This document shows positions 1 to 9,150 of a stretch of DNA of 35,836 nt, in pieces. The position numbers and the translations under genes were made by a program. The number at the start of each line of letters is the position of its first letter. Position 1 is the stretch's first letter. The notes below the pieces were generated by a model. The model was not told where the DNA came from, ran no database searches, and saw only the letters and a program-made list of their open reading frames with translations. Source of the stretch: Hyphomicrobium sp. (GTDB lineage: Bacteria > Pseudomonadota > Alphaproteobacteria > Rhizobiales > Hyphomicrobiaceae); the NCBI GenBank assembly GCA_016716675.1, contig JADJVG010000018.1, forward strand, positions 1 to 35,836, in the 5' to 3' direction.

Positions 1-95
1 TAAACGCTGTTAACCGCAGGGTTAGACAGACGCCGGCGATCTGCCAGGCAGATAGCCCCGCCCGTGCTCTGCGCCATCTCTCTCCTTCCCTACGC

Positions 96-130
96 AAAAC
101 AAAAAGGCCCCGGAGCGCGGCTCCAGGGCC
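96..130 (-). terminator. Rho-independent terminator of hppA
   Basis: On the minus strand a G+C-rich stem (arms GGCCCTGGAGC and GCTCCGGGGCC, loop CGC, at 106-130) is followed by a T-rich tract (TTTTTGTTTT, 105-96). It lies 31 bp past the hppA stop, the right place and orientation to end that transcript. Confidence 0.85.
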
Positions 131-161
131 TCTACGCTGTTTGCAAATGTCTTGGCAACGC

Positions 162-2315
162 TTAGCCGTGGGCAAGAACCGCGGCAGCAACAGCGCCACG
201 ATGTTGGTGATCTTGATCGCCGGGTTGACGGCTGGACCAGCGGTATCCTTGTAGGGATCGCCGACCGTGTCGCCGGTCACGGACGCCTTGTGAGCTTCCG
301 AGCCCTTCTGGTGCTTCACGCCGTCCTTGTCTACGAAACCGTCTTCAAAGCTCTTCTTGGCGTTGTCCCAGGCGCCGCCGCCCGAGGTCATCGAGATGGC
401 GACGAAGATACCCGTCACGATCACGCCGAGCAGCATCGCACCAACCGCCGAGAAGGCTTCGCCCCTGCCGGCGATGGCGTTGATGACGACGAAACAGCAG
501 GATCGGCGACAGAAACGGGGGCAGCGATGGATCACCATTTCCTTGATCGCGGCTTTGGTCAGCAGATCGACGGCGCGTGCTAATCAGGCTTCGAGGTGCC
601 CTTCATGATGCCCGGATCGGCTTTTTTGGAACTGGACGGCGAAAACTTCTTCAACGATCGAACCGGCAGCGCGGCCAACAGCCGTCATGCCCATACCGCC
701 GAAGAGGAGAATGAGACCGCCGAGCAGCAGGCCGACAACGACGTAGGGTTCTCAAGACCGAAGTTGACCTTCACGTCCTTGAAGAACTGGAAGCTCGTCG
801 AGCCTTCCTTAGCTTCAGTGATGAAGTGCTGAAGGTCGAAGAAGAGGCCGCGAACAGCACGAGCGCACCAAGACCAGCCGAACCGATGGCGTAACCCTTG
901 GTAACGGCCTGGGTGGTGTTGCCAACGGCGTCGAGGGCGTCGGTCGAACGGCGAACTTCCTTGGGAAGATCGGCCATTTCGGCGATGCCGCCGGCGTTGT
1001 CGGTAACCGGGCCCGAACGCGTCGAGCGCAACGATCATACCGGCAAGGCCGAGCATGGTGGTCGTCGCGATCGCCGTGCCGAACAGGCCAGCGAGGTTGT
1101 ACGTAAACAGGATACCAGCAACGATCGCGATCGTCGGCAGGGCGCAGGCTTCAACGATACCGCAAGACCCTGAATGACGTTGGTGCCGTGACCGGTGACC
1201 GACGCCTGGCTGATCGAGCGCACCGGGCGATAGCCGATGCCCGTATAGTACTCTGTGATCCAGACAATCAGACCCGTCAGCGCAAGACCGACGAGACCCG
1301 ACGAGAACAGGCTCCAGCCGGTGATCGACATGCCGTTGACGACGCCGACTTAACAAAGCCGATGACGTATTCCGTTGCCGCGTAGAAAGGCCGGCAATCG
1401 AAAGCACCGCCGAGGCATCACGCCGCGATACGGCGCGCCCGTGATCGAGCCGTTGGAGCCGGAGCTTCACGAAGTAGGTGCCGATGATCGACGTCACGAT
1501 GCACGCGGCGCAGATGGCCAGCGGGTAAACCATCATGGCAGCGAGGTTCGGAGAAGCCGCAAAGAAGATGGCTGCGAGAACCATGGTCGCAACAACCGTC
1601 ACGGCATAGGTTTCGAACAAGTCAGCGGCCATACCGGCGCAGTCACCGACGTTGTCGCCAACGTTATCGGCGATCGTTGCCGGGTTGCGAGGATCGTCCT
1701 CAGGGAGGCCGGCCTTCAACCTTGCCGACGAGATCCCGCCGAGACGTCCGCACCCTTGGTAGAAGATGCCGCCAAGACGGGCAAAGATCGGAAATCAGCG
1801 ATGCGCCGGGCCGAGCGCGATGAGCGCGTCAACAACTCCGCGGCTGCCGGGTTCCTTGGCGAGCGACGGTCAGAATCGTGTAGTGAACGACGGCGACGCC
1901 AAGCTGGCGCGAGACCAGCAACCAGCATGCCGGTGATCGCACCAGCCTTGAACGCAATATCAAGACCCTTGGCCAGAGATACCGTCGCGGCCTGAGCGGT
2001 CCGCACGTTGGCGCGCACCGGAAACGTTCATACCGATATAACCGGCGAGACCCGAGCAGCACGGCGCCGATCAGAGGCCGAATGCCACCAGCTGTCCGAG
2101 CAGCACCCAGGCAAGAATAAAGATGACCACGCCGACCATTGCGATCGTGCGATACTGACGGTTGAGATAGGCCTGCGCACCTCGCGGATCGCGCCTGCAA
2201 TTTCCTGCATTCGGGCATTGCCGGCGTCAGCGTTCATCACCTGCTGAGCAGTGATGAAAGCGTAGAGGATGGACAGCGCCCCGCAGGCGATGATCCCCCA
2301 AAGAATGTTGGTCAT
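162..2315 (-). CDS. hppA: Membrane-bound proton-pumping inorganic pyrophosphatase (frame broken by several indels)
   Basis: This inner-membrane pump couples hydrolysis of pyrophosphate to ion export, normally protons. The start is the ATG at 2315 (MTNILWGIIACGALS) and the restored stop is the TAA at 162-164 (after LLLAAVLAHG), giving about 717 codons, the usual length of the family. Family signatures sit in different frames: DDPRNPATIADNVGDNVGDC and CAGMAADLFETY (about 1620-1700), SQASVTGHGTNVIQGLAVSL (about 1160-1220) and GNTTQAVTKGYAIGSAG (about 870-920). The first shift comes right after the AIRE residues near 2180, where one missing G would restore GAQAYLNRQYRT. At least six shifts are needed in total. 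Conserved sequence survives on both sides of each shift, so indel errors are likelier than a decayed gene. A terminator follows. Confidence 0.9.
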
Positions 2316-2743
2316 GGAAAGGTCCCTTTTGGTCCCGAATTTTTAATGCTGATAACGGCCCCTGACCGTCGCCAGAAACCGACTCGCCCCCGAAATTGAC
2401 TTTGAGCCAGAGTCGCGGCGGACTGACCATGCCAAAAGTGCCTCCGCGTTGCAACATGGCCACCCCCGCATTTCCTAGGTCTTTCGGTGCAGAAGGCGGC
2501 TTCAGCATCCGATTTCCGGCCCTTCGGGACTTACCGGCGGCAGCAGCAGCCCGAAGGCTCCAGGTCAGCGAAAATACCGCAGCGGAGCCCTCTTGCCGGG
2601 TGCCCCAGCGTGCCGGCTTGCGGCGCACGACGCGCCCTTCAGCACAGCCTCAAGTCCACCACGAGCGTTGCCGGGCGGCAGCACGTTGCTATAAGCGCGT
2701 AGGCAACGCGCCCAGTGACACAATTGACCCTTGGAGAACCTGC
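2316..2743. other. Intergenic region between divergent hppA and DUF937 gene
   Basis: I see no convincing gene here. The open frames on both strands lack family character and just extend the neighbouring genes. It should hold the promoters of the two divergent flanking genes, but I could not pick confident -35/-10 boxes. Confidence 0.4.
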
Positions 2744-3477
2744 GTGACCATTGCTCCCATCCTGAAAACCGCAGAGGCGAAAACCGCGATCGACGGCATC
2801 ACGCGAGCCTACGGTCTTGATGCCGCTCAAGTGGCGCCCGTTGTTGACAGTCTGTCCGAGGCACTGACCACGCGGTTCACGCGCTTGATGTTGTCACGCG
2901 GCGGCGTCGCAGATGTCGTCGGGCTGCTCGGGTCCCAGGAGGCCGCTCGCACGCTCGACGATCCGAAATCCTTGACCGATCCCGCAGTGGTGGACGAAGG
3001 CAATCACGTTCTCGATGTTGATCGGCAACAAAACACGTCAGCCGCGGCATTGCTGCGCGCACGGCTTCGCGCACCGGTATCGATGTCGAAGTGGCGAAGA
3101 AGCTGCTGCCGGTTGTGGCCAGCATGATGGTGGGGGGCTGCAAAGCAGGCGCAGCCGGAAATCAACAAGCTGGTACGCGATATGCCGCTCCTGAAGGCTG
3201 CCGGAAACCGCAGCCCCTGCCGCTCCCTGGCGACAATATTCCGGGCGTCGGACGCAGAGCGCCGAGCAATCCCAACCCCAATCCTTTTGAAAATCTACCG
3301 GACATCATCCGTCGTGGCGGCACCGAGATGCCAGGCGGTGGATCGCTCGAAGCGATCATCCGATCAGTCCTCGGCAGCCTTCTCGGCACCCAAAACCGCG
3401 GCGTCATCGGCACGCTGATCCAAGGATTAATTCTGCGCTGGCTGGTCAATCTCGTCCGGCGCATGTTCACGCGCTAA
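2744..3477 (+). CDS. DUF937-type hypothetical protein (several frameshifts)
   Basis: The start is a GTG at 2744, with GGAGAA seven bases upstream; the protein begins VTIAPILKTAEAKTAID. Three reading-frame segments join into one protein: an alpha-helical N-terminal part up to EGNHVLDV (about 3020), a middle part with VEVAKKLLPVVASMMVGG (about 3080-3135), and a C-terminal part with a Pro/Asn-rich linker (GVGRRAPSNPNPNPFENLP) and a Gly-rich SLEAIIRSVLGSLLG stretch ending MFTR at 3477. The repeated helical layout with a conserved VLDV-type segment resembles DUF937 proteins, whose function is not established. Shifts near 3020, 3080, 3140 and 3200 look like indel errors. The family call is from memory of the pattern. 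Confidence 0.6.
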
Positions 3478-3504
3478 AGCACGGCGGGGGCTTCGCACCA
3501 CGCA

Positions 3505-3533
3505 ACAAAAAACCGGCCCGCTGCCGAGCCGGT
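3505..3533 (-). terminator. Terminator of the secreted-protein gene
   Basis: The minus strand has a stem ACCGGC (3533-3528) / GCCGGT (3517-3512) with a 10-nt loop, followed by TTTTTTGTTG. It lies 28 bp past the stop of the gene ending at 3561. The plus-strand side lacks a good T tract, so it serves mainly the minus-strand gene. Confidence 0.75.
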
Positions 3534-3560
3534 CTTCCAGTGCTCCCGTCGAAAATAGCG

Positions 3561-3944
3561 TTAGCGGCAGGGGCGGGCGGAGACGTCACAACCCCATCCG
3601 GTCGAGCCCTGTGAGCACTTCACGTCCTTTTCGGATGCCTTTTTGAAGTTGGCCCACGTCGTATCGTATTCGAACACCACGAAGTCCGCCCAAGATCCGA
3701 CCGCCGCAGCCTGAGCAGCCTGGATGCTATTCTGTCCAGTGCTCGTTCCGTAATGCCAGTGATCCGAGAAGCAAAGCCGATTGCCTTCGCGGCGAAGGTC
3801 ATGCATCGCGGCAAATCCGGTGACGGCCACCACAGCGCCCAACTTCTTGCGAGGCGCTGCTTCAACGGCGGCAGCCAGGCCGCCCAGCAATGTGGCGGTT
3901 GCACCGAGGCAAACTGCAAAGCGGAACGTGCTCTTCAAAGACAT
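3561..3944 (-). CDS. Small secreted hypothetical protein
   Basis: This is an intact 127-residue protein. It has a clear N-terminal signal peptide: basic MSLKSTFR, a hydrophobic core VCLGATATLLGGLAAAV, and probable cleavage near AVEAAP at residue 30. The mature part is about 97 residues with four cysteines (LCFSD, VKCSQ, WGCDV, RPCR), which could form two disulfides in the periplasm, and several Trp/Tyr residues. A GGAG site precedes the ATG at 3944. I do not recognise a characterised family. It seems to be a single-gene unit ending at the terminator at 3505-3533. Confidence 0.75.
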   Translation of the reverse strand: MSLKSTFRFAVCLGATATLLGGLAAAVEAAPRKKLGAVVAVTGFAAMHDLRREGNRLCFSDHWHYGTSTGQNSIQAAQAAAVGSWADFVVFEYDTTWANFKKASEKDVKCSQGSTGWGCDVSARPCR

Positions 3945-4134
3945 ATTGGCAATCTCCGACCTAATTTAGCAAATGCGTGAACCAGCGGTCGGAAGATTAC
4001 TGATCCACAGCGCCACCTCATTAGTCGGATATCGTGATCGCCACGATTTTTTGCGGTACGCGGCAACAGAGCACAGCGCGGACGGCAAAAAGCCATCCGC
4101 GCTTGATCGCGATCAAAAATTTATGGGATTGCGC

Positions 4135-4481
4135 CTACTTGGCGGCGACCACGGAGATTTCGACCAGCATGCGCGGGTCGATCAACTTGCCTTCGATGCA
4201 GGCGCGGGCGGGTGCATCCTTACCACCAGCCGGGCGCCCCAGGCTTTGTTCATGGCGTCGCGGTGGCGGATGTCGTTGAGCCAGACCGTGGCCTGTACGA
4301 CCTTCGATTTGTCGGTGCCGCAGAGCGCGAGCACGCGATCAATTTCTGCCAGAACCTCGACCGTCTGACCTTCGCAATCGCGTGACAGATCGGTCGGAAT
4401 GACGCCAGCTGTGAACACCAGACCATTGGCCTCGGTCACCTTAGAATAGACGGCGGTGCTTTCGTGGCGCTTAATCGACAT
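4135..4481 (-). CDS. ridA: RidA family (YjgF/YER057c/UK114) enamine/imine deaminase, one frameshift
   Basis: RidA proteins are small trimeric cytosolic enzymes that hydrolyse reactive enamine/imine intermediates from PLP-dependent enzymes. The start ATG (4481) has GGGAG upstream and gives MSIKRHESTAVYSKVTEANG. Family landmarks are GLVFTAGVIPTD, QTVEVLAEIDRVLALCGTD and VVQATVWLNDI. In the open frame the end reads wrongly after KAWGARLVV. Shifting one base near 4225 restores the ACIEGKLIDPRMLVEISVVAAK-type ending, with its RACIEGKL substrate-site segment, and the stop at 4135. Restored length is about 115 residues, normal for the family. Confidence 0.85.
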
Positions 4482-4511
4482 GAGGTTTACTCCCTATGAT
4501 TTATGGGGACC

Positions 4512-5131
4512 TCATAGCCTAGGCGCATACCGCCGTGAAAGCCTCAAAAGCAGCGGTGGGTCTACGTGACGCTCTCCGCCGATAATTAGCCCTTTGAGAG
4601 CCGCCGTTCCGTCAGCCCCAACGGCCACAATAGCCTCGATCTTCTTGTCGCGAACGCTCTCTTCGAGGGCCCGGCCGGTCCCTTCGGGCACGAAATAGCT
4701 CTCGATACCGTAGCGGACGGACACCGTCTCGTCGCGGCCTCCCGCCGAGACAAAGCGATTGCGCACCAGCCCCTTCAACACGACCTCATTGGCGCCGATG
4801 CCTGTGGGATAGGTGAGTGACAAACCTTTGCCAGCCCAGACGCCATCCGCGCCCTGCTGCAACGTTGCATAGATCGTTTGCCCCCGATCGAGACTGTCGA
4901 GGGGCGCCGCCGCGCCAATGCCGGATTTCAGTTGAGAGATATCAGCAGCCAAGGACGACATATTCACCGCGAAACACATCGCGCGGGTCGACGGGTATGA
5001 CGTTCAGCGTGATCTCCCGGCCATGCGCGATCAGCGACACACGGTCATAAGCTCATCTTGCCGAGGAAGCCGGTTTGGAGCGCGGCAACACCAGCGAGCA
5101 GCGCCCAGTATTTTCCTGTTGTGATGCTCAT
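4512..5131 (-). CDS. GDYXXLXY-type membrane/periplasmic protein (frameshifts)
   Basis: The start ATG at 5131 gives MSITTGKYWALLAGVAAL, one membrane anchor, then in restored frame VSLIAHGREITLNVIPVDP followed by DVFRGEYVVLGY, the family's hallmark motif. The rest (DISQLKSGIGAAAP through GIESYFVPEGTGRALEE) continues in one frame. Near the end ALKGLIIGGER is followed by VDPPLL, typical of the C-terminus, so the true stop may be near 4545 rather than 4512. The start overlaps the stop of the DUF2157 gene by four bases (ATGA), so the two are translationally coupled. This pair is commonly encoded together; its function is not established. Shifts lie near 5050 and 4985. Confidence 0.75.
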
Positions 5132-6227
5132 GCGCGGGTCCCTTGCTCATGGGCGGATGAACCGTCAAAGGGTGCGCCAGCCGCCACGCCAGGAACGCGA
5201 GCCCGGCAACGATAAGTCCGGCGACAAGAAAGAATAGCGATGTGTCGAGGATGGTACCAACCGTCTTCCAGCAAAGCGCCAGTACCTCGACCGAAAACCC
5301 CAAATAGCCGAGCCACAACGCCCGCGATGATCGTACGACAGACCATAGCCGATGGCCGCCAGAAGTAACGCCAGCGTGGCCGCCGCATAGATGAGAAGCT
5401 GGAGCGTGGTTGTGTTCTCAATGAACTGCAGGGCAAAACAACGCTGCGAATAGCACACCAATCGCATAACCGAGCGCCGGCGCAGCTATCGCGTCGAAGC
5501 CAATGTGCAGCCGCAGAACGGTAACAGCTGCAAGCGCCGCGGCAAGGCCGATGCCCGCCACGATCAGATGCGGTGCAGCCGTTTCAAGCGTGTAGCCGAG
5601 ACTAATGACAAAGCCCGCCAGCGCGATGGCCGAGATGTGTGCCGGGCTGCCATTTGTGCCAGACGAATGCAGCGGTGATTGCAGCCCAGGCCGCGAGAAA
5701 CGGCCAGTGGACGGGCCGCTATCGCCGGTTTTCATGCCGGTCCAAACGGCCACCAACACCATCGCGAACGCCAGCGCCGGATTGGAACGCAAGACGACGC
5801 CGGAAAGAAAAGCTCCCAGCCACCACGCCAGAATCGCGTCGGGCGGATTGCCGTCGATGTGGAACATCTGCGAGATCAGCATAATGCTGGCGCCGAACGC
5901 CGCGACGGAAAACAGAATGGCGGCGTCGGCAAACATCTGCTTGCCGCGCGATGCGAACGCGCCCGCCGTCACGTAGCCCGCCCAGATGAGCGTCACCAGC
6001 AACGACAGCCGCACCAGTCGCGACATCTCTGCCAGTGGGCCGCAACGAACGACATTACGGCGAAACCGAGCAGCACACTCGCCAGAATGCCAAGCGATGA
6101 CGCGAGGTTCAGTCCGCTGCCACGTCGCGCGAGGTCATCCAGAATGTAGGCTTCGCCCTGCGGCGTAACCCACCTCGGCCCGCCAGCGGCGGACATCTTC
6201 CGTCAACCGTTTACTGTTGACCCACAT
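5128..6227 (-). CDS. DUF2157 polytopic membrane protein (frameshifts)
   Basis: This is an integral inner-membrane protein with many hydrophobic helices (e.g. LASSLGILASVLLGFAVMSF, LVRLSLLVTLIWAGYVTAG, LALLLAAIGYGL, FFLVAGLIVAGLAFLAW). I place the start at the ATG at 6227 (MWVNSKRLTEDVRRWRAE). Restoring one G gives the usual soluble head running into WVTPQGEAYILDDLARRGS; the ATG at 6196 would cut this head off. The stop at 5128 overlaps the next gene's start (ATGA). Further shifts lie near 6020, 5440 and 5330. Because the N-terminus is complete, the prophage has not inserted into this gene; its boundary lies upstream of 6227. Function unknown. Confidence 0.75.
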
Positions 6228-6976
6228 GCACTCTGTTCCCTGGTAGCGGCTGGCGGCGTGCCGGACGGCGCACTTGCGAACGCCCAAATATACGGTAAAA
6301 AATGGCCTCTGCGTGATTCAAGCTGCCGATGACCGGAAAGTTTGCCGCCGCACCTGCCCGTGCCGCCTGACCGCCCCGACGTCGAGGTTTTGTGACCGGT
6401 CCTGGAATATGGCCCAAGCCGGGAACGGGATTGTCCGGGATCATCCGGGGTTGGTCGGTCCAAAACCCCAATAAAGGCGGGGCGTTTGGCCACTGAGTGG
6501 CATTCTAGGGCGTCCGAACGGCCGGTCGCGAAAAATGGCCCAAACTAGGGTGCTGGTGGGAACTGGCGGCGAGCCCACCCCAGTAAATACGGGCTCCGGC
6601 AGCTGCCTAGTTGGTGGCCAGTTCCCACCCTGGCCGGACTTCCTATAATTTCAAAGAACACAGTGTTTATCGAGATTACTGGCAATTCAACGCCAGAAAG
6701 TTGCATAGAGAAAGCGGGAACTGGAACGCATTATTCCACCAAGGTCACTCTGGTGGGAACGCTGGGGTGGGAACAAATGGCCCAAATCGCGAGCTTCTAG
6801 GGTGGTTCGAAACGGCTTCGAACGCCCTTCAATCCTCGGCCGGAACGCGGCCTTTTTGCCTGAGCCGGACCCATTCCGCGCGGTCGTCATCGTGAACGAC
6901 TTCGACAAGCGGCAAACCGGCCAGAATTTTGGGTGCGATGACGACGCCGTCTCGGTCGGTTCTAATGTCCTTAAAC
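6228..6976. repeat. Gene-free region with dispersed GGTGGGAAC and ATGGCCCAA repeats
   Basis: No credible gene is seen in these 749 bp. Two repeat families occur. GGTGGGAAC-type elements lie at 6555-6567 (GGTGGGAACTGGC), 6617-6629 (the same 13-mer inverted), 6714-6724 (GCGGGAACTGG), 6752-6760 and 6766-6774; a weaker relative is near 6415. ATGGCCCAA(A) lies near 6408, 6534 and 6777. A TTCTAGGG element occurs near 6504 and 6796. The inverted 13-mer pair could fold into a hairpin. Multiple degenerate sites beside the host junction would fit transposase-binding sites at a prophage end, but a host repeat or a regulator's operators are equally possible. Confidence 0.55.
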
Positions 6977-8887
6977 TCAACCACCAGCTCCCCCGATTTT
7001 GTAGGCAGGGATGTCTGGGATGATGCCGATTTTCGCGAGGTAGTCATAGCTTACACTTTCGAGTATCCGGGGCGCTTCTCGCGGTCCCTTCGATGGGGAC
7101 ACAAAATTGATCTTGCGGCCGGTCCAGTTTACCGCAATTTGCACGCCGGCACCATGCCGCTTTTGCCCGTATTCTAGCAGTGCGGTTTCATAGTTCCGGG
7201 CGTCCGCCAAGATGCGAGGGTGCGAAGGCGCACGTTTCCGCCAGAACGCGAAGCCTTTGGGCATCAATTTTTCAGAAGGCCCCATCACGAAGCCCGCCTC
7301 AGTTGCCCAACTCTCAATTCGGTCATAGAGCATCGTCGCAATTCCGCGACGTTGGAATTCTGGCATTAATTGAACGTCGTAGACGAGAATTCGAGACGTC
7401 GATCCGTCGCGCACGAAGTCGTAATATAGATCGCCGATATCGCCAGCCGAATTACGAATTGCGATGTGCCTCAATCCCGCATTCCCACGAGATTTTTTGT
7501 GGTGAATTTCGATCTCGGAACCGTCTTTTAATAGCAACGTTTGCCGATCACCCGGCCGCAATGGCGGTAGCGACAATCCAGCAACCGATGCAATGACCGG
7601 CAATATCGCTGGCGACGCGAATACCGTCTTCTCAGCCTCACGGCGGATCACACGCTGTTCCATTTCCGCGAGCTGCATTTCGAACTTCGCAGTCTTGGCA
7701 TCGATTTCATGAAACAATTGCAGATCGAAGCGCCCGCCTTTGATCTTCTCGCCCGCCGGCGTCACATCTCTGACCGCGATCTCTGCGCGATAGGTCTTGC
7801 CATCGATATGGCGATAGAACGTCAGATAGTTGGCATCGGCCTTGTGACGGACAGCCGCGCCTTCTTCGATCACTTGCGGCAGCTTTGCCCAAGTTTCGAT
7901 CGACGGCATCTTCATCACGAACGGCCGATCCGGTGTCATCCACACAACACCAGATTGGCGCCCGAGCAACGCCTGCAAGTCACGCGACAGATGCCCAACC
8001 GGCGCTGCAATGTTCGGCGTCTTCCACGGCGCTGCAAAGTCGTAGAACTCACCACTCGCCATGCGCTTGAACAGCCAATTGGATGTCATGTCCTTGAGTG
8101 CGACCGCGCGAATAGTATCGTCGATGTCGTCCAGCTTGCCCGACAACATCTGATCCAGCATCGTAAAGCGCGCCTTGGCAGGGTTCGTGTGCCAACCGGG
8201 ATCGATGCCTTCGGGAACCTCTTCGATCGCGCCCGTGCGCTTGTTGACGAATGGCCGCGTTGGCCAGACCGGCGGCACATCGCCCTTTTTCCAGCCGAGC
8301 TTTTCGGCTTCAGCCTTCGTGATCTGGCGCACGGAACACTTGCAATTCCAGCCGTTCGGCGGGAACCAGGTGTCCCAATAGGCATCATCGACGTGTGCGA
8401 TCGTTCCGACTTGCGCCAAGTGTTCTTCGCGCGGCTCGCGCGAGGTGGTTTCTATGTAGAGGAAGAACGGCAAAACCGCCTTCGTGCGTTGCGCGCGTTC
8501 CCATTGGCCGGCAGCGTGTGCCGTGCGGATGTTGGCGTCGAAGATCAGCCGCAGTCGTGCCGGAGAGCCCAATTGCGCGAACACTTGCTCGCCGGTTTCC
8601 GGATCGGTGACGAACTGACGGCCCCACCATCCGAATTTTTGCAACTTCGGAGTCAGCGCCTTTGAGAAATCTTCGAATGTCTGTCCCTTTGCCAGCGCGT
8701 CATCGACGGCCGCGCGGATCGTTTGCAGAATTTCGAGTTCGGTTGCCTTCGCGACCGTGAACGCGTTGGCGTGCTCCGCAGCCCACACGTCTTGCCAGTT
8801 GAACGACGGCGTGAGGCCTTTGTTGCGGAAATAGGCGAGCGCTTCCGGCGAAGGGTCAGTCGAGAACTGAGGTGCGCGGCTGGCCAT
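6977..8887 (-). CDS. Mu gp30/F-like head morphogenesis protein with extra C-terminal nuclease-like and GNAT-like domains
   Basis: I place the start at the ATG at 8887 (MASRAPQFSTDPSPEAL), giving 637 residues, longer than Mu gp30. Residues ~1-240 form the SPP1 gp7/Mu F minor-head domain: NIRTAHAAGQWERAQ, PFFLYIETTSREPREEH and WFPPNGWNCKCSVRQIT, whose HVDD and CxC residues are conserved in the family. Residues ~310-400 (GVVWMTPDRPFVMKMPS through LTFYRHIDGKTYRAEIAV) look like the compact beta-rich nuclease/toxin modules (PBECR-type) often attached to phage head proteins; this part is tentative. Residues ~490-560 have the acetyl-CoA loop of GNAT acetyltransferases (VYDVQLMPEFQRRGIATML). Such polyvalent proteins may travel in the head and be injected. 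It follows the portal and two tiny membrane genes, and is the last gene of the leftward arm. The frame is open throughout. Confidence 0.85.
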   Translation of the reverse strand: MASRAPQFSTDPSPEALAYFRNKGLTPSFNWQDVWAAEHANAFTVAKATELEILQTIRAAVDDALAKGQTFEDFSKALTPKLQKFGWWGRQFVTDPETGEQVFAQLGSPARLRLIFDANIRTAHAAGQWERAQRTKAVLPFFLYIETTSREPREEHLAQVGTIAHVDDAYWDTWFPPNGWNCKCSVRQITKAEAEKLGWKKGDVPPVWPTRPFVNKRTGAIEEVPEGIDPGWHTNPAKARFTMLDQMLSGKLDDIDDTIRAVALKDMTSNWLFKRMASGEFYDFAAPWKTPNIAAPVGHLSRDLQALLGRQSGVVWMTPDRPFVMKMPSIETWAKLPQVIEEGAAVRHKADANYLTFYRHIDGKTYRAEIAVRDVTPAGEKIKGGRFDLQLFHEIDAKTAKFEMQLAEMEQRVIRREAEKTVFASPAILPVIASVAGLSLPPLRPGDRQTLLLKDGSEIEIHHKKSRGNAGLRHIAIRNSAGDIGDLYYDFVRDGSTSRILVYDVQLMPEFQRRGIATMLYDRIESWATEAGFVMGPSEKLMPKGFAFWRKRAPSHPRILADARNYETALLEYGQKRHGAGVQIAVNWTGRKINFVSPSKGPREAPRILESVSYDYLAKIGIIPDIPAYKIGGAGG

Positions 8888-8889
8888 GG

Positions 8890-9006
8890 TCAGCCCAACC
8901 ACGTCAGCAGCGCAATGGAATACCCGTATACGATGATCACCGCGAAGACGCCGGCGAGCATTGCTAGAAACAGCATGTAGTATTCGCCTGGATCGCGCTG
9001 CCGCAT
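8890..9006 (-). CDS. Tiny single-pass membrane protein (38 aa)
   Basis: The ATG at 9006 opens a 38-residue frame (MRQRDPGEYYMLFLAMLAGV then FAVIIVYGYSIALLTWLG) with a charged N-terminus and one hydrophobic helix of about 24 residues. The stop is two bases from the gp30 start, and the upstream gene's stop at 9010 is three bases away, so it sits perfectly within the portal-gp30 operon. It matches no family I know. Position and topology suggest a small phage membrane protein (lysis- or exclusion-related proteins look like this), but function is unknown. Confidence 0.6.
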   Translation of the reverse strand: MRQRDPGEYYMLFLAMLAGVFAVIIVYGYSIALLTWLG

Positions 9007-9009
9007 GAC

Positions 9010-9150
9010 TTAGCCCCGCAACGCGAAGCGAAGTGCAATTGCCAGTAGTGCGAGCCACGAACAGATCAGGCCGCCGAACACGACCGTCAATTGACGCTCC
9101 AACGACTTAATCCTTCGATCCAAGTGGCTTTCCCGATAGGGCCTACCCAT
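9010..9150 (-). CDS. Small single-pass membrane protein (46 aa)
   Basis: The start is the ATG at 9150 (MGRPYRESHLDRRIKSLERQ), overlapping the portal stop, so it is likely translated by coupling. A basic amphipathic N-terminal half (about 22 residues) is followed by a hydrophobic helix LTVVFGGLICSWLALLAIAL and a short basic tail, implying N-in topology. With its downstream neighbour it forms a pair of tiny membrane proteins between gp29 and gp30, which is not part of the Mu pattern I know. Function unknown. Confidence 0.6.
   Translation of the reverse strand: MGRPYRESHLDRRIKSLERQLTVVFGGLICSWLALLAIALRFALRG

Noticed and set aside
152..583. Long open frame on the plus strand over hppA
   Set aside because: It is antisense to conserved pyrophosphatase sequence and has no protein-family character.
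2396..2743. Upstream extension of the DUF937 gene to an ATG at 2396
   Set aside because: Composition is poor, and the GTG at 2744 has a good GGAGAA site and begins the conserved part.
6227..6227. Prophage insertion inside the DUF2157 gene
   Set aside because: Restoring one base gives a normal N-terminus from the ATG at 6227, so the gene is complete.
6203..6493. Minus-strand frames between DUF2157 and gp30
   Set aside because: No ribosome site, no family pattern, and they sit in the repeat region; I treat it as gene-free.
7709..8665. 318-codon plus-strand frame inside gp30
   Set aside because: It is the antisense shadow of a well-supported head protein; the translation resembles no family.
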